A stretch of DNA of 64,000 nt from Gillisia sp. CAL575 (lineage in GTDB: Bacteria > Bacteroidota > Bacteroidia > Flavobacteriales > Flavobacteriaceae). A program made the position numbers and the translations under genes. This document shows, piece after piece, positions 34,270-42,958 of this stretch (position 1 is its first letter; the number at the start of each line of letters is the position of its first letter). The stretch covers positions 1-64,000 of the forward strand of contig NZ_APHJ01000031.1 of the NCBI RefSeq assembly GCF_000403785.1, written 5' to 3'. Below the pieces are notes generated by a model. That model did not search any database, was not told the DNA's origin, and worked only from the letters and a program-made list of their open reading frames with translations.

Positions 34270-35661
34270 ATGAGTAAATACGATATCGTTGTTCTAGGAA
34301 GTGGTCCAGGAGGTTACGTAACCGCAATTCGCGCTTCACAACTTGGTTTTAAAACCGCAATCATCGAAAAGGAAAAACTTGGAGGTGTATGTCTTAACTG
34401 GGGTTGTATCCCAACAAAAGCTTTACTTAAGAGTGCTCAGGTATTCGATTATTTAAAACATGCAGAAGACTATGGTCTTACTCTTCAGAAACCAGATAAA
34501 GATTTTGGAGCTGTTGTAAAGCGAAGTAGAGATGTAGCAGATGGAATGAGCAAGGGTGTTCAATTCTTAATGAAAAAGAATAAGATTGACGTTATTGAGG
34601 GTTACGGAAAACTTAAGGGCGGTAAGAAAGTTGAGGTTACAGATAAAGATAACAAGACTAAAGATATTGAAGCAGATCATATAATAGTTGCAACAGGAGC
34701 AAGATCTAGAGAATTACCAAATCTTAAACAAGATGGTAAAAAGGTGATTGGATACCGTGAAGCAATGACTTTAAAGACCCAACCAAAATCTATGATCGTA
34801 GTTGGTTCTGGAGCAATTGGTGTTGAATTTGCTCACTTTTATAATGCTATGGGAACAGATGTGACTATCGTAGAATTTCTTCCTAATCTAGTTCCTTTAG
34901 AAGATGAAGATGTTTCTAAGCAGTTTGAAAGAAGTGTTAAGAAAGCCGGAATTAAGGTGATGACCAATTCTTCTGTTGAGAGTGTAGACACTTCAGGAAA
35001 ATTGATAAAAGCGAAAGTTAAGACCAAAAAAGGGGAAGAAACTCTAGAAGCAGAGATCGTACTTTCTGCAGTTGGAATTAAAACTAATATTGAAAATATC
35101 GGTTTAGAAGAACTTGGTATTAAAACAGATAAAGATAAGATTGTTGTAAATGAATGGTACCAAACTAATGTTGCAGGAATTTATGCAATTGGAGATGTGG
35201 TAGCTGGACCTGCACTTGCTCACGTAGCTTCTGCTGAAGGAATTACTTGTGTAGAAAAAATAGCAGGAGTTCATGTTGAAGCAATAGATTATGGAAACAT
35301 CCCTGGATGTACCTATGCTACTCCAGAGATTGCATCTGTTGGAATGACGGAAAAGCAAGCTAAAGAGGCTGGTTACGAACTTAAAGTTGGTAAATTTCCT
35401 TTCTCTGCATCTGGAAAAGCAAAAGCTGCTGGAACTCCAGACGGTTTCGTAAAAGTTATTTTTGATGCTAAATATGGTGAATGGTTAGGTTGCCATATGA
35501 TTGGTGCAGGAGTAACAGATATGATCGCTGAAGCAGTACTTGGTAGAAAATTGGAAACTACAGGACATGAAGTTTTAAAAGCTATTCATCCTCACCCAAC
35601 AATGAGTGAAGCAGTGATGGAAGCTGTTGCAGCTGCTTATGGAGAAGTGATTCATCTATAA
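34270..35661 (+). CDS. lpdA: Dihydrolipoyl dehydrogenase
   Basis: 463 residues. It reoxidises lipoyl groups of the 2-oxoacid dehydrogenase complexes with NAD. FAD-binding VVLGSGPGGYVTAIRAS, redox disulfide in GGVCLNWGCIPTK (CxxxxC), NAD-binding VVGSGAIGVEFAHF, second FAD motif YAIGDVVAGPALAH and the C-terminal His-Glu pair in HPHPTMSEAVMEA are all present. No E1 or E2 gene adjoins it, so it may serve several complexes. It is monocistronic between two terminators. Confidence 0.97.
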   Translation: MSKYDIVVLGSGPGGYVTAIRASQLGFKTAIIEKEKLGGVCLNWGCIPTKALLKSAQVFDYLKHAEDYGLTLQKPDKDFGAVVKRSRDVADGMSKGVQFLMKKNKIDVIEGYGKLKGGKKVEVTDKDNKTKDIEADHIIVATGARSRELPNLKQDGKKVIGYREAMTLKTQPKSMIVVGSGAIGVEFAHFYNAMGTDVTIVEFLPNLVPLEDEDVSKQFERSVKKAGIKVMTNSSVESVDTSGKLIKAKVKTKKGEETLEAEIVLSAVGIKTNIENIGLEELGIKTDKDKIVVNEWYQTNVAGIYAIGDVVAGPALAHVASAEGITCVEKIAGVHVEAIDYGNIPGCTYATPEIASVGMTEKQAKEAGYELKVGKFPFSASGKAKAAGTPDGFVKVIFDAKYGEWLGCHMIGAGVTDMIAEAVLGRKLETTGHEVLKAIHPHPTMSEAVMEAVAAAYGEVIHL

Positions 35662-35678
35662 TATTAATAGGTTAAAAT

Positions 35679-35709
35679 AAAAAAGCTCCGAAATTTCGGA
35701 GCTTTTTTT
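35679..35709. terminator. Bidirectional terminator between lpdA and the Dph6-like gene
   Basis: 14-bp palindrome centred at 35693/35694, AAAAAGCTCCGAAA/TTTCGGAGCTTTTT, between convergent genes. Confidence 0.93.
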
Positions 35710-35712
35710 GTT

Positions 35713-36435
35713 TTATATCGGTAGAAGATCACAATACCAAAAAGCGGTATCCCAAGATTCAGTTTTATTTTTAAAGCAGTCATCCTCAGTTTTGGATGGA
35801 GAATATTTTTTTTCGATAATTTCTCCAATTTCAAATCTTACCGGCTCTTTAAAATTTGGACCATCATAAACAAAAGTATGAAATTCCCCATGTTCCCCAC
35901 AGGGATCAACATTTGCAGGTAAGCTTTTTATAAAATCAAGATTTATTTCTCTTCCGCAAAACGATTTATCTAATACTTTTGCATTTACACAAACTGTGAT
36001 CGCTTTAAACCCCAGTTCAATGAATTCAGTTATTAAGTGTTTTGTGTTTTTTTTCCAAAGAGGGAAAATCGCACTTATGCCAACTTTTTTTAGTTGTTCC
36101 TCCCGATAAGTTCTAAGATCTTCTAGAAATATATCTCCAAATATAGCATGGGAATAATCTTCAGATCTCAGTTTAGTGACAGCTTCAGCCATTATAGAAT
36201 TATATTCCTCCATAGAAACAGTTCCATCTAAGGCTATCAACTCTAAAGGAATCCCAATGCTTTCAGCTTGCCGCAGTAACAAATCCTTTCTCACCCCATG
36301 CATGGAAACTCTATCCACTTCAGAATTTATGGTGGTAATAAGCTTTTCCACCTTAAATACTCCACCTTTTTTGATCTTATATAAAGAAAAGGCAGCATCC
36401 TTACCACTACTCCAATTTAAATATGATTTATACAT
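35713..36435 (-). CDS. Dph6-related ATP pyrophosphatase (alpha-hydrolase fold)
   Basis: 240 residues of the PP-loop ATP pyrophosphatase type: YLNWSSGKDAAFSLYKI near the N-terminus is the ATP-binding loop, HGVRKDLLLRQAESIGIPLE and FGDIFLEDLRTYRE follow, and the conserved CGEHGEFHTFVYDGP is near the C-terminus. Databases call this family diphthine-ammonia ligase after the eukaryotic Dph6, but bacteria lack diphthamide, so the true substrate is unknown. It starts 4 bp after aroQ and is co-transcribed with it. Confidence 0.88.
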   Translation of the reverse strand: MYKSYLNWSSGKDAAFSLYKIKKGGVFKVEKLITTINSEVDRVSMHGVRKDLLLRQAESIGIPLELIALDGTVSMEEYNSIMAEAVTKLRSEDYSHAIFGDIFLEDLRTYREEQLKKVGISAIFPLWKKNTKHLITEFIELGFKAITVCVNAKVLDKSFCGREINLDFIKSLPANVDPCGEHGEFHTFVYDGPNFKEPVRFEIGEIIEKKYSPSKTEDDCFKNKTESWDTAFWYCDLLPI

Positions 36436-36439
36436 GAGC

Positions 36440-36859
36440 TTATTGTTTAATAAAACTCGCGATAGCTAAATCGTAACTCTGCAAGCCAAAACCTAGAATT
36501 ACTCCTTTAGCATTTGGAGATATAAAGGATTTATGTCTAAATTTTTCTCTGGAATAGGTGTTGGAAATATGTACTTCTACTACTGGAGTAGCAATAGCTT
36601 TAACAGCATCTCCAATTCCTATAGAAGTATGAGTATAGGCCGCAGCATTTAATATAATACCATCAAACTCTTTATCTGCTTTTTGGATCTCATCAATTAT
36701 TTCCCCTTCTATATTACTTTGAAAGTGCGATAATTCAGCATCTCTAAATTGAAATTGAAGCTTCGAAAAGTAATCTTCAAAACTTTGACTTCCGTAGGTA
36801 TCCGGTTCTCTTGTGCCCAAAAGATTAAGATTTGGACCATTAATTATAATTAACTTCAT
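36440..36859 (-). CDS. aroQ: Type II 3-dehydroquinate dehydratase
   Basis: 139 residues. It dehydrates 3-dehydroquinate in the shikimate pathway. IINGPNLNLLGTREPDTYGS carries the catalytic Arg and Tyr, ILNAAAYTHTSIGIGDA the Asn, and PVVEVHISN the catalytic His. First gene of a two-gene unit with the Dph6-like gene 4 bp downstream. It is separated from xerD by two outer-membrane protein genes. Confidence 0.97.
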   Translation of the reverse strand: MKLIIINGPNLNLLGTREPDTYGSQSFEDYFSKLQFQFRDAELSHFQSNIEGEIIDEIQKADKEFDGIILNAAAYTHTSIGIGDAVKAIATPVVEVHISNTYSREKFRHKSFISPNAKGVILGFGLQSYDLAIASFIKQ

Positions 36860-36898
36860 AAAATTTACTTTGTGGCAGAGTTATTATAAGTTATGCCG

Positions 36899-37465
36899 TT
36901 ATAATCTGTCTACGGGACTTAACCTATAACCAATACCAATCATTATATTATTGAATTTGAAATCTTGAGAAGGCAATCCCAAAAAGTCATCCACCTTTCT
37001 CCTACTTACTTCATAGGTATATCTAGCCTGAATAAAGATTGATTTGGTAATATCCATACCCAAACCAGCACCAAGTTCCCATCCAAATTGATCTTTAGTA
37101 CCAATAGCATCATCACCACCCAATAAATAGGTTACTTGAGTTCCGGCTTGTACATTAAAACCTCTCTGCCCAATTTGATATTTAAGCATTAATGGTAAAT
37201 AGATAATATTAAAGTCATTAACGTATGCAAAATTCACTGCGGGCTGTAGGTGAAATTTTTCGGTGATATAAATATCTACAAAGGTCCCAGCATATCCTCC
37301 AGAACCGTAATCGTTCCATTTTGCATTCTCCTTTTCACCATTTACTTGTGCATAAACATAGCCAGCAACAAATCCGACTTTGGTGTCTTTAGACCTTCTG
37401 CCTTGTGCGTTTAAAAGTGAGGTTGAAATTAAAATTATAAAAATGAATAAGGCTATCCTTGGCAT
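36899..37465 (-). CDS. Outer-membrane beta-barrel protein
   Basis: 188 residues with signal peptide (about 1-20, SLLNAQG). Alternating strands such as VGFVAGYVYAQVNG, FHLQPAVNFAYV, FGWELGAGLGMDI, SIFIQARYTYEV and the final MIGIGYRLS with aromatic ends are typical of small eight-stranded porin-family barrels. No pore or ligand role can be named. A different barrel gene lies upstream on the same strand, separated by a terminator. Confidence 0.82.
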   Translation of the reverse strand: MPRIALFIFIILISTSLLNAQGRRSKDTKVGFVAGYVYAQVNGEKENAKWNDYGSGGYAGTFVDIYITEKFHLQPAVNFAYVNDFNIIYLPLMLKYQIGQRGFNVQAGTQVTYLLGGDDAIGTKDQFGWELGAGLGMDITKSIFIQARYTYEVSRRKVDDFLGLPSQDFKFNNIMIGIGYRLSPVDRL

Positions 37466-37530
37466 ACTCTAGTTTTTAAAAAATAAAAGTACCATAAATA
37501 TCAATTTTGAACCTAATAAAACTAGAGCAA

Positions 37531-37560
37531 AAAAAATGCGGAAGAGAATCTTCCGCATTT
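37531..37560 (-). terminator. Terminator of the upstream beta-barrel gene
   Basis: AAATGCGGAAG/CTTCCGCATTT stem (37534-37544, 37550-37560), 5-nt loop; the minus strand continues with a seven-U run. It lies 20 bp after the stop. Confidence 0.92.
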
Positions 37561-37580
37561 TAAATAATTAATTCTTTTTT

Positions 37581-38201
37581 CTAGAACATAAATCCAATTC
37601 CACCCTGTAATACAGAATGTTTTACATCACTATTTTTAAATAAGTTGGAATATGAATCATCATAAACATCAGAAAGACCATAATTGTAACGTGCACTCAC
37701 AAAAAATCCACCTCTAAATTTATAAGCAGCACCAAGAGCTATACTAAGATCTACCTTATTAAATTGATCCTCGTTTAATGGTACATCTCCACTATCACCA
37801 CTTGGATTACTATCAATCTCACTGTTCACTAAAAATCCAATTTGGGGACCTGCCTCTAAAGAAAGACCATCAATAAGATAGTATTTAGCTAATACTGGCA
37901 CATTAATATAGTCTAATTGATACTCAACATCATTAGCATTATTTCTACTAACGATATCATATCCTTGACCTGAATAAAGCACTTCTGGCTGAACAGAAAA
38001 TTTATCTGAAACTGGGATCTCAGCTAAAAGTCCTAAATTAAAAGAAGTTCTAGAATCGGGATTATCAAATTCTCCAAATCCGTCTCCCCTAAAAGTACTC
38101 GAGTTAATACCACCTTTAACTCCAAACATCACATACTCCTGAGCTCTTAAACCACCCAAACTCAACAAAGCTATTCCTGCTAATAAAATTGATTTTTTCA
38201 T
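37581..38201 (-). CDS. Outer-membrane beta-barrel protein (porin family)
   Basis: 206 residues from the ATG at 38201, which begins signal peptide MKKSILLAGIALLSLGGLRA; the frame is open further upstream but without reason to extend. The mature chain has VMFGVKGGINSSTF, FSVQPEVLYSGQGYDI, INVPVLAKYYLI, LSLEAGPQIGFLV, VDLSIALGAAYKF, FVSARYNYGLSDV and a terminal GGIGFMF ending in Phe, which is the standard signal for outer-membrane insertion. Family known as PorT/outer-membrane beta-barrel domain; function not assigned. Confidence 0.87.
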   Translation of the reverse strand: MKKSILLAGIALLSLGGLRAQEYVMFGVKGGINSSTFRGDGFGEFDNPDSRTSFNLGLLAEIPVSDKFSVQPEVLYSGQGYDIVSRNNANDVEYQLDYINVPVLAKYYLIDGLSLEAGPQIGFLVNSEIDSNPSGDSGDVPLNEDQFNKVDLSIALGAAYKFRGGFFVSARYNYGLSDVYDDSYSNLFKNSDVKHSVLQGGIGFMF

Positions 38202-38313
38202 TTTTTTATATTTTAAGTTCACGAGCAAAATTAGTCCTACATTTGTTAAGGAAGTGTTACTCAAACCTAAAGTATTGCTAATTATAGCATAGCTATTTGT
38301 TAATATCCTGATT

Positions 38314-39216
38314 ATGACCTGGGCACAATCTTTACTAGATTATAAGAACTATATGTTAATAGAACGTGGGCTATCAGATAATTCTGTAGCTAACTATTCT
38401 CTAGACATTCATAAACTTATTAACTATCTGGAAACTAATAAGATTTTGATCTCTCCTGTTTATCTCTCTGCGGAAATTCTCCAGCAATTTGTTTTTGAAA
38501 TAGCTAAATCTTTAAATCCCAGATCACAATCCAGAGTAATTTCAGGTTTAAAAAGTTTTTTTGATTATTTGATCTTTGAAGGATATAGAGAAAACAATCC
38601 AATGGAAATAATTGAATCTCCTAAAATTGGGAGAAAGCTCCCAGATGTTCTCACACTCTCTGAGATTGATAAAATGATAGATATTATAGATTTAAGCAAT
38701 GCACAAGGCGAACGAAATAGAGCTATTATTGAAACCTTGTATGGCTGTGGACTTCGAGTATCTGAATTGTTAGATCTTAAAATTTCAGATTTATTCTTTA
38801 AAGAAGGATTTTTAAAAGTTACCGGAAAGGGAGACAAACAACGTTTTGTTCCTGTGAGTTCTATTACAGAGAATTATATTACAGAATATCTTCAAAATTC
38901 CAGAAATAACTATCCAATTCATCCAAAAGCATCAGATATCATATTCTTAAACCGAAGAGGGAATTCTCTAACCAGAGCTATGATATTTACTATTGTTAGA
39001 AAGCTTGGCGAACAAGCTGGAATTAAGAAAAAAATAAGTCCGCATACCTTCAGACATTCCTTTGCAACCCATTTATTAGAAAATGGAGCCGATTTAAGAG
39101 CGATACAGCTTATGTTAGGCCATGAAAGTATAACAACCACAGAAATCTATATGCACGTGGATAAAAGCCATTTAAAACAGGTAATGCATAACTTTCATCC
39201 CAGAAGCAATTATTAA
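38314..39216 (+). CDS. xerD: Site-specific tyrosine recombinase XerD
   Basis: 300 residues, the usual size. With a partner Xer protein it resolves chromosome dimers at dif. An N-terminal SAM-like core-binding domain (about 1-90) leads into the catalytic domain with Arg in YGCGLRVSELLDL, Lys in VTGKGDKQRFVP, HTFRHSFATHLL (HxxR), GHESITTTEIYMHV with the second His and nucleophile Tyr. It is divergent from the beta-barrel genes and aroQ, an arrangement common in Flavobacteriaceae, and there is no sign of an integrated element, so it is not a phage integrase. Confidence 0.94.
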   Translation: MTWAQSLLDYKNYMLIERGLSDNSVANYSLDIHKLINYLETNKILISPVYLSAEILQQFVFEIAKSLNPRSQSRVISGLKSFFDYLIFEGYRENNPMEIIESPKIGRKLPDVLTLSEIDKMIDIIDLSNAQGERNRAIIETLYGCGLRVSELLDLKISDLFFKEGFLKVTGKGDKQRFVPVSSITENYITEYLQNSRNNYPIHPKASDIIFLNRRGNSLTRAMIFTIVRKLGEQAGIKKKISPHTFRHSFATHLLENGADLRAIQLMLGHESITTTEIYMHVDKSHLKQVMHNFHPRSNY

Positions 39217-39287
39217 TATTTTCCTAAACCTCCTTATTAATTTTTTATTGAGCTTCTTCCTGATTAAATTCAATGAAAATTAGAAAA

Positions 39288-40238
39288 ATGAAATATTTAA
39301 ATTTTAAGAACGGGGATAAATTACCAGCCATTGGCTTGGGGACTTGGAAATCTGATAAGGGTGAAGTTGGGAATGCCGTAATAACCGCGATAAAAAATGG
39401 GTATAGGCATATAGATTGCGCTGCTGTTTATGGAAATGAAGCCGAAATTGGGGAAGCTCTTTCTGAAGTACTGAAAGAAGGAACTATAAAGAGGGAAGAT
39501 CTTTGGATCACTTCAAAACTTTGGAATAACGCACATAAATCTGAAGATGTAATTCCTGCACTTAAGCAAACCTTAAAAGATCTTCAATTAGACTACTTAG
39601 ATTTATATCTTATACATTGGCCAGTCGCCTTTAAACCAGATGTAGCTAACCCAGAAAATGATGAGGACTTTTTATCGCTCGAGGAGGCACCTATAATAGA
39701 AACATGGAAAAAGATGTTAGAAGCTAAAAAAGAAGGTCTTACAAAGCATGTAGGGGTTTCTAACTTTAGTGCTACTAAATTAAAGGATCTAATATCTAAA
39801 ACAGAAGATGGACCAGAAGTAAACCAAGTAGAATTACATCCTTATTTGCAGCAAAATTCATTGTTAGAATTTTGTAGTAAGAATGGAATTCACTTAACAG
39901 CTTACTCTCCATTAGGAAGTGGCGACAGAACTGACGCTATGAAAGCAGCAGATGAACCTTCTCTTTTAGAGAATAAAGTAATTCAGAAAATAGCTAAAAA
40001 GCACGGAGCTTCTCCTGCTCAAGTTATTATTAATTGGGAAACTTTGCGAGGAACTGCTGTTATCCCGAAATCTACAAATGAAGGAAGAATAATTGAAAAT
40101 TTGGAAAGTACCGGAGTGAAGCTAGATGAGGAAGATCTCAAACAAATCGCTGATCTAGATGAGCATTTTAGATATGTAACAGGAGAATTTTTTGTTACTA
40201 AAGGAAATACCTATAATGATATTTACGACGAAAAATAA
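39288..40238 (+). CDS. Aldo/keto reductase
   Basis: 316 residues from the ATG at 39288; another ATG at 39273 would add five residues. NADPH-dependent reductase barrel: LPAIGLGTWKSD, HIDCAAVYGNEAEIGEAL with catalytic Asp and Tyr, ITSKLWNNAH with Lys, LDLYLIHWPV with His, GVSNFSATKL and the cofactor-binding IPKSTNEGRIIENLE near the C-terminus. The physiological aldehyde or ketone is unknown. It ends 5 bp before copy B of the dispersed palindrome and before a strong terminator. Confidence 0.93.
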   Translation: MKYLNFKNGDKLPAIGLGTWKSDKGEVGNAVITAIKNGYRHIDCAAVYGNEAEIGEALSEVLKEGTIKREDLWITSKLWNNAHKSEDVIPALKQTLKDLQLDYLDLYLIHWPVAFKPDVANPENDEDFLSLEEAPIIETWKKMLEAKKEGLTKHVGVSNFSATKLKDLISKTEDGPEVNQVELHPYLQQNSLLEFCSKNGIHLTAYSPLGSGDRTDAMKAADEPSLLENKVIQKIAKKHGASPAQVIINWETLRGTAVIPKSTNEGRIIENLESTGVKLDEEDLKQIADLDEHFRYVTGEFFVTKGNTYNDIYDEK

Positions 40239-40243
40239 AATCT

Positions 40244-40325
40244 CGTTACCCTGAATTTATTTCAGGGTCTAATTAATTGTATAAATTAGATTCTGATACT
40301 CCCGAAGCCTTGGGACAGAATGACG
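40244..40325. repeat. Dispersed palindromic repeat, copy B (inverted relative to copy A)
   Basis: 82 bp starting CGTTACCCTGAATTTATTTC and ending CAGAATGACG. Its reverse complement aligns end to end with 29159-29241, but the second arm is interrupted by an extra small hairpin CCCGAAGCCTTGGG (40301-40314). It begins 5 bp after the aldo/keto reductase stop. Confidence 0.78.
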
Positions 40326-40360
40326 GTTGAGTACAAGCAATTATATTGATTTTATAAACC

Positions 40361-40394
40361 AAAAAATCCCGCTAAGTGCGGGATTTTTATTTTT
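40361..40394. terminator. Bidirectional terminator between the reductase and rny
   Basis: 11-bp stem AAAAATCCCGC/GCGGGATTTTT (40362-40372, 40378-40388), 5-nt loop, T-rich tail on the plus strand and A run on the other side; it serves both convergent genes. Confidence 0.93.
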
Positions 40395-40405
40395 CAATAT
40401 GAATT

Positions 40406-41971
40406 TTACTTTGCAATATTCACTGCTCTCGTTTCTCTAATCACGGTTACTTTAACCTGTCCAGGATACGTCATATCTGTTTGTATCTTTTGGGAGATCT
40501 CGAAAGATAAGTTTGCCGCTTTATCATCTGTTACTCTTTCACTCTCAACAATAACTCTTAGTTCTCTACCTGCCTGAATAGCATATGCTTTTTTAACACC
40601 ACCAAATCCAAATGCGATCTCTTCAAGATCTTTAAGTCTTTGAATATATGAATCTAACACTTGCCTTCTAGCTCCTGGTCTTGCCCCGCTTATAGCATCA
40701 CAAACCTGTATAATAGGAGATAACAAAGAAGTCATTTCAATTTCATCATGGTGAGCACCAATCGCATTACAAACCTCTGGTTTTTCCCCATATTTCTCTG
40801 CCCATTGCATCCCAAGAATTGCGTGAGGCACTTCTGTTTCTGTATCTGGCACTTTACCAATATCATGTAAAAGTCCTGCACGTTTTGCTAATTTAGGATT
40901 CAATCCAAGTTCTGCTGCCATCACTCCACATAGCTTAGCTACTTCTCTTGAGTGATGTAATAAGTTCTGGCCATAAGAAGAACGATATTTCATTCTACCA
41001 ACAACTTTGATCAATTCAGGGTGTAAACCATGGATACCAAGATCAATAACAGTACGCTTTCCTATGTCTATAATTTCTTCGTCTATCTGTTTTCTGGTTT
41101 TCTTAACCACTTCTTCAATTCTGGCAGGGTGTATTCTACCATCCGTTACCAATTTATGAAGTGACAATCTTGCTACTTCTCTTCTTACACTATCAAAACA
41201 CGAAAGTATAATAGCTTCAGGAGTATCATCTACAATGATCTCTACTCCAGTGGCTGCTTCTATTGCTCTAATATTTCTACCTTCTCTACCAATGATTCGA
41301 CCTTTAACATCATCACTCTCCAAGTTAAATACAGAAACACAATTCTCAATAGCTTCTTCTGTACCAATTCTCTGAATGGTATTAATAATGATCTTCTTAG
41401 CTTCCTGCTGTGCGGTTAATTTAGCCTCTTCTATAGTATCTTGAATAAGGGCCATAGCATCTGCCTTTGCAGTATCTCTTAATGTTTCTGTAAGCTGAGA
41501 CTTGGCTTCTTCTGCAGATAATCCAGATATCACTTCCAATTGCTGGATTTGACTGTGGTGTAACTTATCTATATCCTCCTTTTTCTTCTCTAAATAATCG
41601 TTTCTATGATCGTAGTCTTTGATCTTGTCTTCAATTTCTTTATTTAAATTTTTATTTTTAGCTAGTTCACTAGATACTTGAGATTCCTTATCACGAGTTC
41701 TTTTTTCAGACTCTTGAATCTTTTTATCTCTTGAAAGGATTACTTTTTCATGTTCAGATTTTAATTCTATAAACTTTTCTTTAGCTTGAAGAATTTTATC
41801 TTTCTTAATGTTCTCGGCATCACCTTTGGCTTCTCTTAAAATCGCTGCTGCAGACTTTTTTGCACCTTTCGTGATTTTTGAAGCGTTATTTTTCTCTAGA
41901 TACTTAGCGACCGCAAATCCAATTGCTACACCAACTATCCCGACAACTATCATAATAATTATTGATTCCAT
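40406..41971 (-). CDS. rny: Ribonuclease Y
   Basis: 521 residues. A membrane-anchored endonuclease that starts mRNA decay. N-terminal membrane helix (about 4-24), a long charged coiled coil (about 30-200), a KH domain with [19 protein letters not shown] and an HD domain with HHSREVAKL and [10 protein letters not shown] (metal-binding HD pair). Full length for the family. It lies directly after the 6S RNA, with only 20 bp between the 6S U run and its ATG; transcription may enter by readthrough or from a promoter inside the 6S region. Confidence 0.97.
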   Translation of the reverse strand: MESIIIMIVVGIVGVAIGFAVAKYLEKNNASKITKGAKKSAAAILREAKGDAENIKKDKILQAKEKFIELKSEHEKVILSRDKKIQESEKRTRDKESQVSSELAKNKNLNKEIEDKIKDYDHRNDYLEKKKEDIDKLHHSQIQQLEVISGLSAEEAKSQLTETLRDTAKADAMALIQDTIEEAKLTAQQEAKKIIINTIQRIGTEEAIENCVSVFNLESDDVKGRIIGREGRNIRAIEAATGVEIIVDDTPEAIILSCFDSVRREVARLSLHKLVTDGRIHPARIEEVVKKTRKQIDEEIIDIGKRTVIDLGIHGLHPELIKVVGRMKYRSSYGQNLLHHSREVAKLCGVMAAELGLNPKLAKRAGLLHDIGKVPDTETEVPHAILGMQWAEKYGEKPEVCNAIGAHHDEIEMTSLLSPIIQVCDAISGARPGARRQVLDSYIQRLKDLEEIAFGFGGVKKAYAIQAGRELRVIVESERVTDDKAANLSFEISQKIQTDMTYPGQVKVTVIRETRAVNIAK

Positions 41972-41990
41972 ATATTTAATTTAATTGTAT

Positions 41991-42156
41991 AAAAAAGCCT
42001 GTACTAGATCAAATTTTGTATAAACTCCGTAAAATAAGTATAGGGTTAACAAGCTGATCAAGTATCCGCTCTAAGACGGCTCGCTTTTACAACTTAAACT
42101 CACCCTTTTTAAAGAATTCGTGTTGAGTTTATCAAATATATATCACTAATACAGGC
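41991..42156 (-). ncRNA. ssrS: 6S RNA (6S-Flavo type)
   Basis: On the minus strand a transcript of about 166 nt can fold into the long, bulged rod of 6S RNA. Terminal stem GCCTGTATTAG/CTAGTACAGGC (42146-42156 with 41997-42007, one G-U), second stem GAGTTTAT/ATAAACTC (42125-42132, 42020-42027), then AGGGT/ACCCT (42102-42106, 42042-42046), and an apical stem AAGTTG/CAGCTT (42090-42095, 42051-42056), leaving an open central bubble as needed to mimic a promoter. A U6 run (41991-41996) ends it. The place between zapA and rny supports the call. 6S RNA binds the housekeeping polymerase holoenzyme; ends are approximate. Confidence 0.78.
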
Positions 42157-42183
42157 AGTAAACCTTATTGCTATTTAAAAGAA

Positions 42184-42477
42184 CTAAGTAGCTAATTGTT
42201 CCTGGAGAAGATTATTGAGTGACCTCAATTTTTCTTCCATCAGTTTCACTTCGCTAGAATTATCTATAGTTTTTTGCTCGGTCTGGGCTGCAAATTGTAA
42301 GGCACACATAGCCAAAACATCTTGCTTATCCCTTACGGCATAACTTTGCTCAAATTGCTTAATCATCGCCTCAATCTTCTTTGCTGCTTTACGTAAACCT
42401 TCTTCCTGCTCAGCCTGAATGGTAAGAGGATACACGCGATCTGCAATAGATAATTTAATTTTAAGCTTATCGGACAT
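42184..42477 (-). CDS. zapA: Cell division protein ZapA
   Basis: 97 residues. It bundles FtsZ filaments at mid-cell. The N-terminal domain KLKIKLSIADRVYPLTIQAEQEEGLRKAAKKI is characteristic, followed by a helical coiled coil to the C-terminus. It follows the small coiled-coil gene by 9 bp, in a short operon with a consensus promoter, and precedes the 6S RNA, as in many bacteria where ssrS adjoins zapA. Confidence 0.93.
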   Translation of the reverse strand: MSDKLKIKLSIADRVYPLTIQAEQEEGLRKAAKKIEAMIKQFEQSYAVRDKQDVLAMCALQFAAQTEQKTIDNSSEVKLMEEKLRSLNNLLQEQLAT

Positions 42478-42486
42478 TAATTCTAT

Positions 42487-42777
42487 TTATTCTGAAAGTT
42501 GAACAATACACTGATCAATCTCCCTTATTAAACCGTTTATTTTGAGCTTGGTTTCTTTCTTATAATCGTTACTGCCTAGCATCGCATTTGCTGCTTTTAG
42601 TGTATGAATTCGTTTTTCTGAATTTTTCACTTCTTCAGATAAACGTTCATTTTCAACTCTTAAAATCGCTAACTCTTCCTGAATTGAATGTTGTGACTGC
42701 TTTGTTACTTCATACTTATGAAGCAACTTGCTAATTCTATTTTCAAGACTATCAACTATTTCGGTTAGATCACTCAT
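42487..42777 (-). CDS. Small coiled-coil protein upstream of zapA
   Basis: 96 residues, almost entirely helical with heptad-like spacing (LENRISKLLHKYEV, AILRVENERLSEEVKNSE, IHTLKAANAML). No signal or membrane segment. Its size, composition and position immediately before zapA suggest a division protein similar in role to ZapB, but the sequence alone does not establish homology. Start codon and promoter are clear. Confidence 0.83.
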   Translation of the reverse strand: MSDLTEIVDSLENRISKLLHKYEVTKQSQHSIQEELAILRVENERLSEEVKNSEKRIHTLKAANAMLGSNDYKKETKLKINGLIREIDQCIVQLSE

Positions 42778-42804
42778 AAAAGCTTAACGCGCTACTAATA
42801 TTCA

Positions 42805-42835
42805 CAAAGTTAACATACCGCTTCAAATTTCCCAA
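42805..42835 (-). promoter_or_regulatory. Promoter of the coiled-coil/zapA operon
   Basis: TTG (42833-42835) and TAACTTTG (42805-42812) on the minus strand with 20 nt between, 28 nt before the start codon; a full match to the phylum consensus. Confidence 0.8.
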
Positions 42836-42958
42836 TACTTTTATAGCTATTTTCAAAATAGGTGAAATTTTATCTAAGTTACATTAAACCAAAGCTTTAA
42901 TTATCACTAAAAGTTTAATTATATTTATCCCCCCATAAAAATGCTGTTTTATATGACT

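Noticed and set aside
35713-36435. Assignment as a true diphthamide synthase
   Set aside because: Bacteria lack diphthamide on their elongation factor; only family membership in the ATP pyrophosphatase group is supported.
38314-39216. Tyrosine recombinase as the integrase of a genomic island
   Set aside because: Its length, motifs and the neighbouring aroQ fit chromosomal XerD; no attachment-site repeats, phage genes or composition shift adjoin it.
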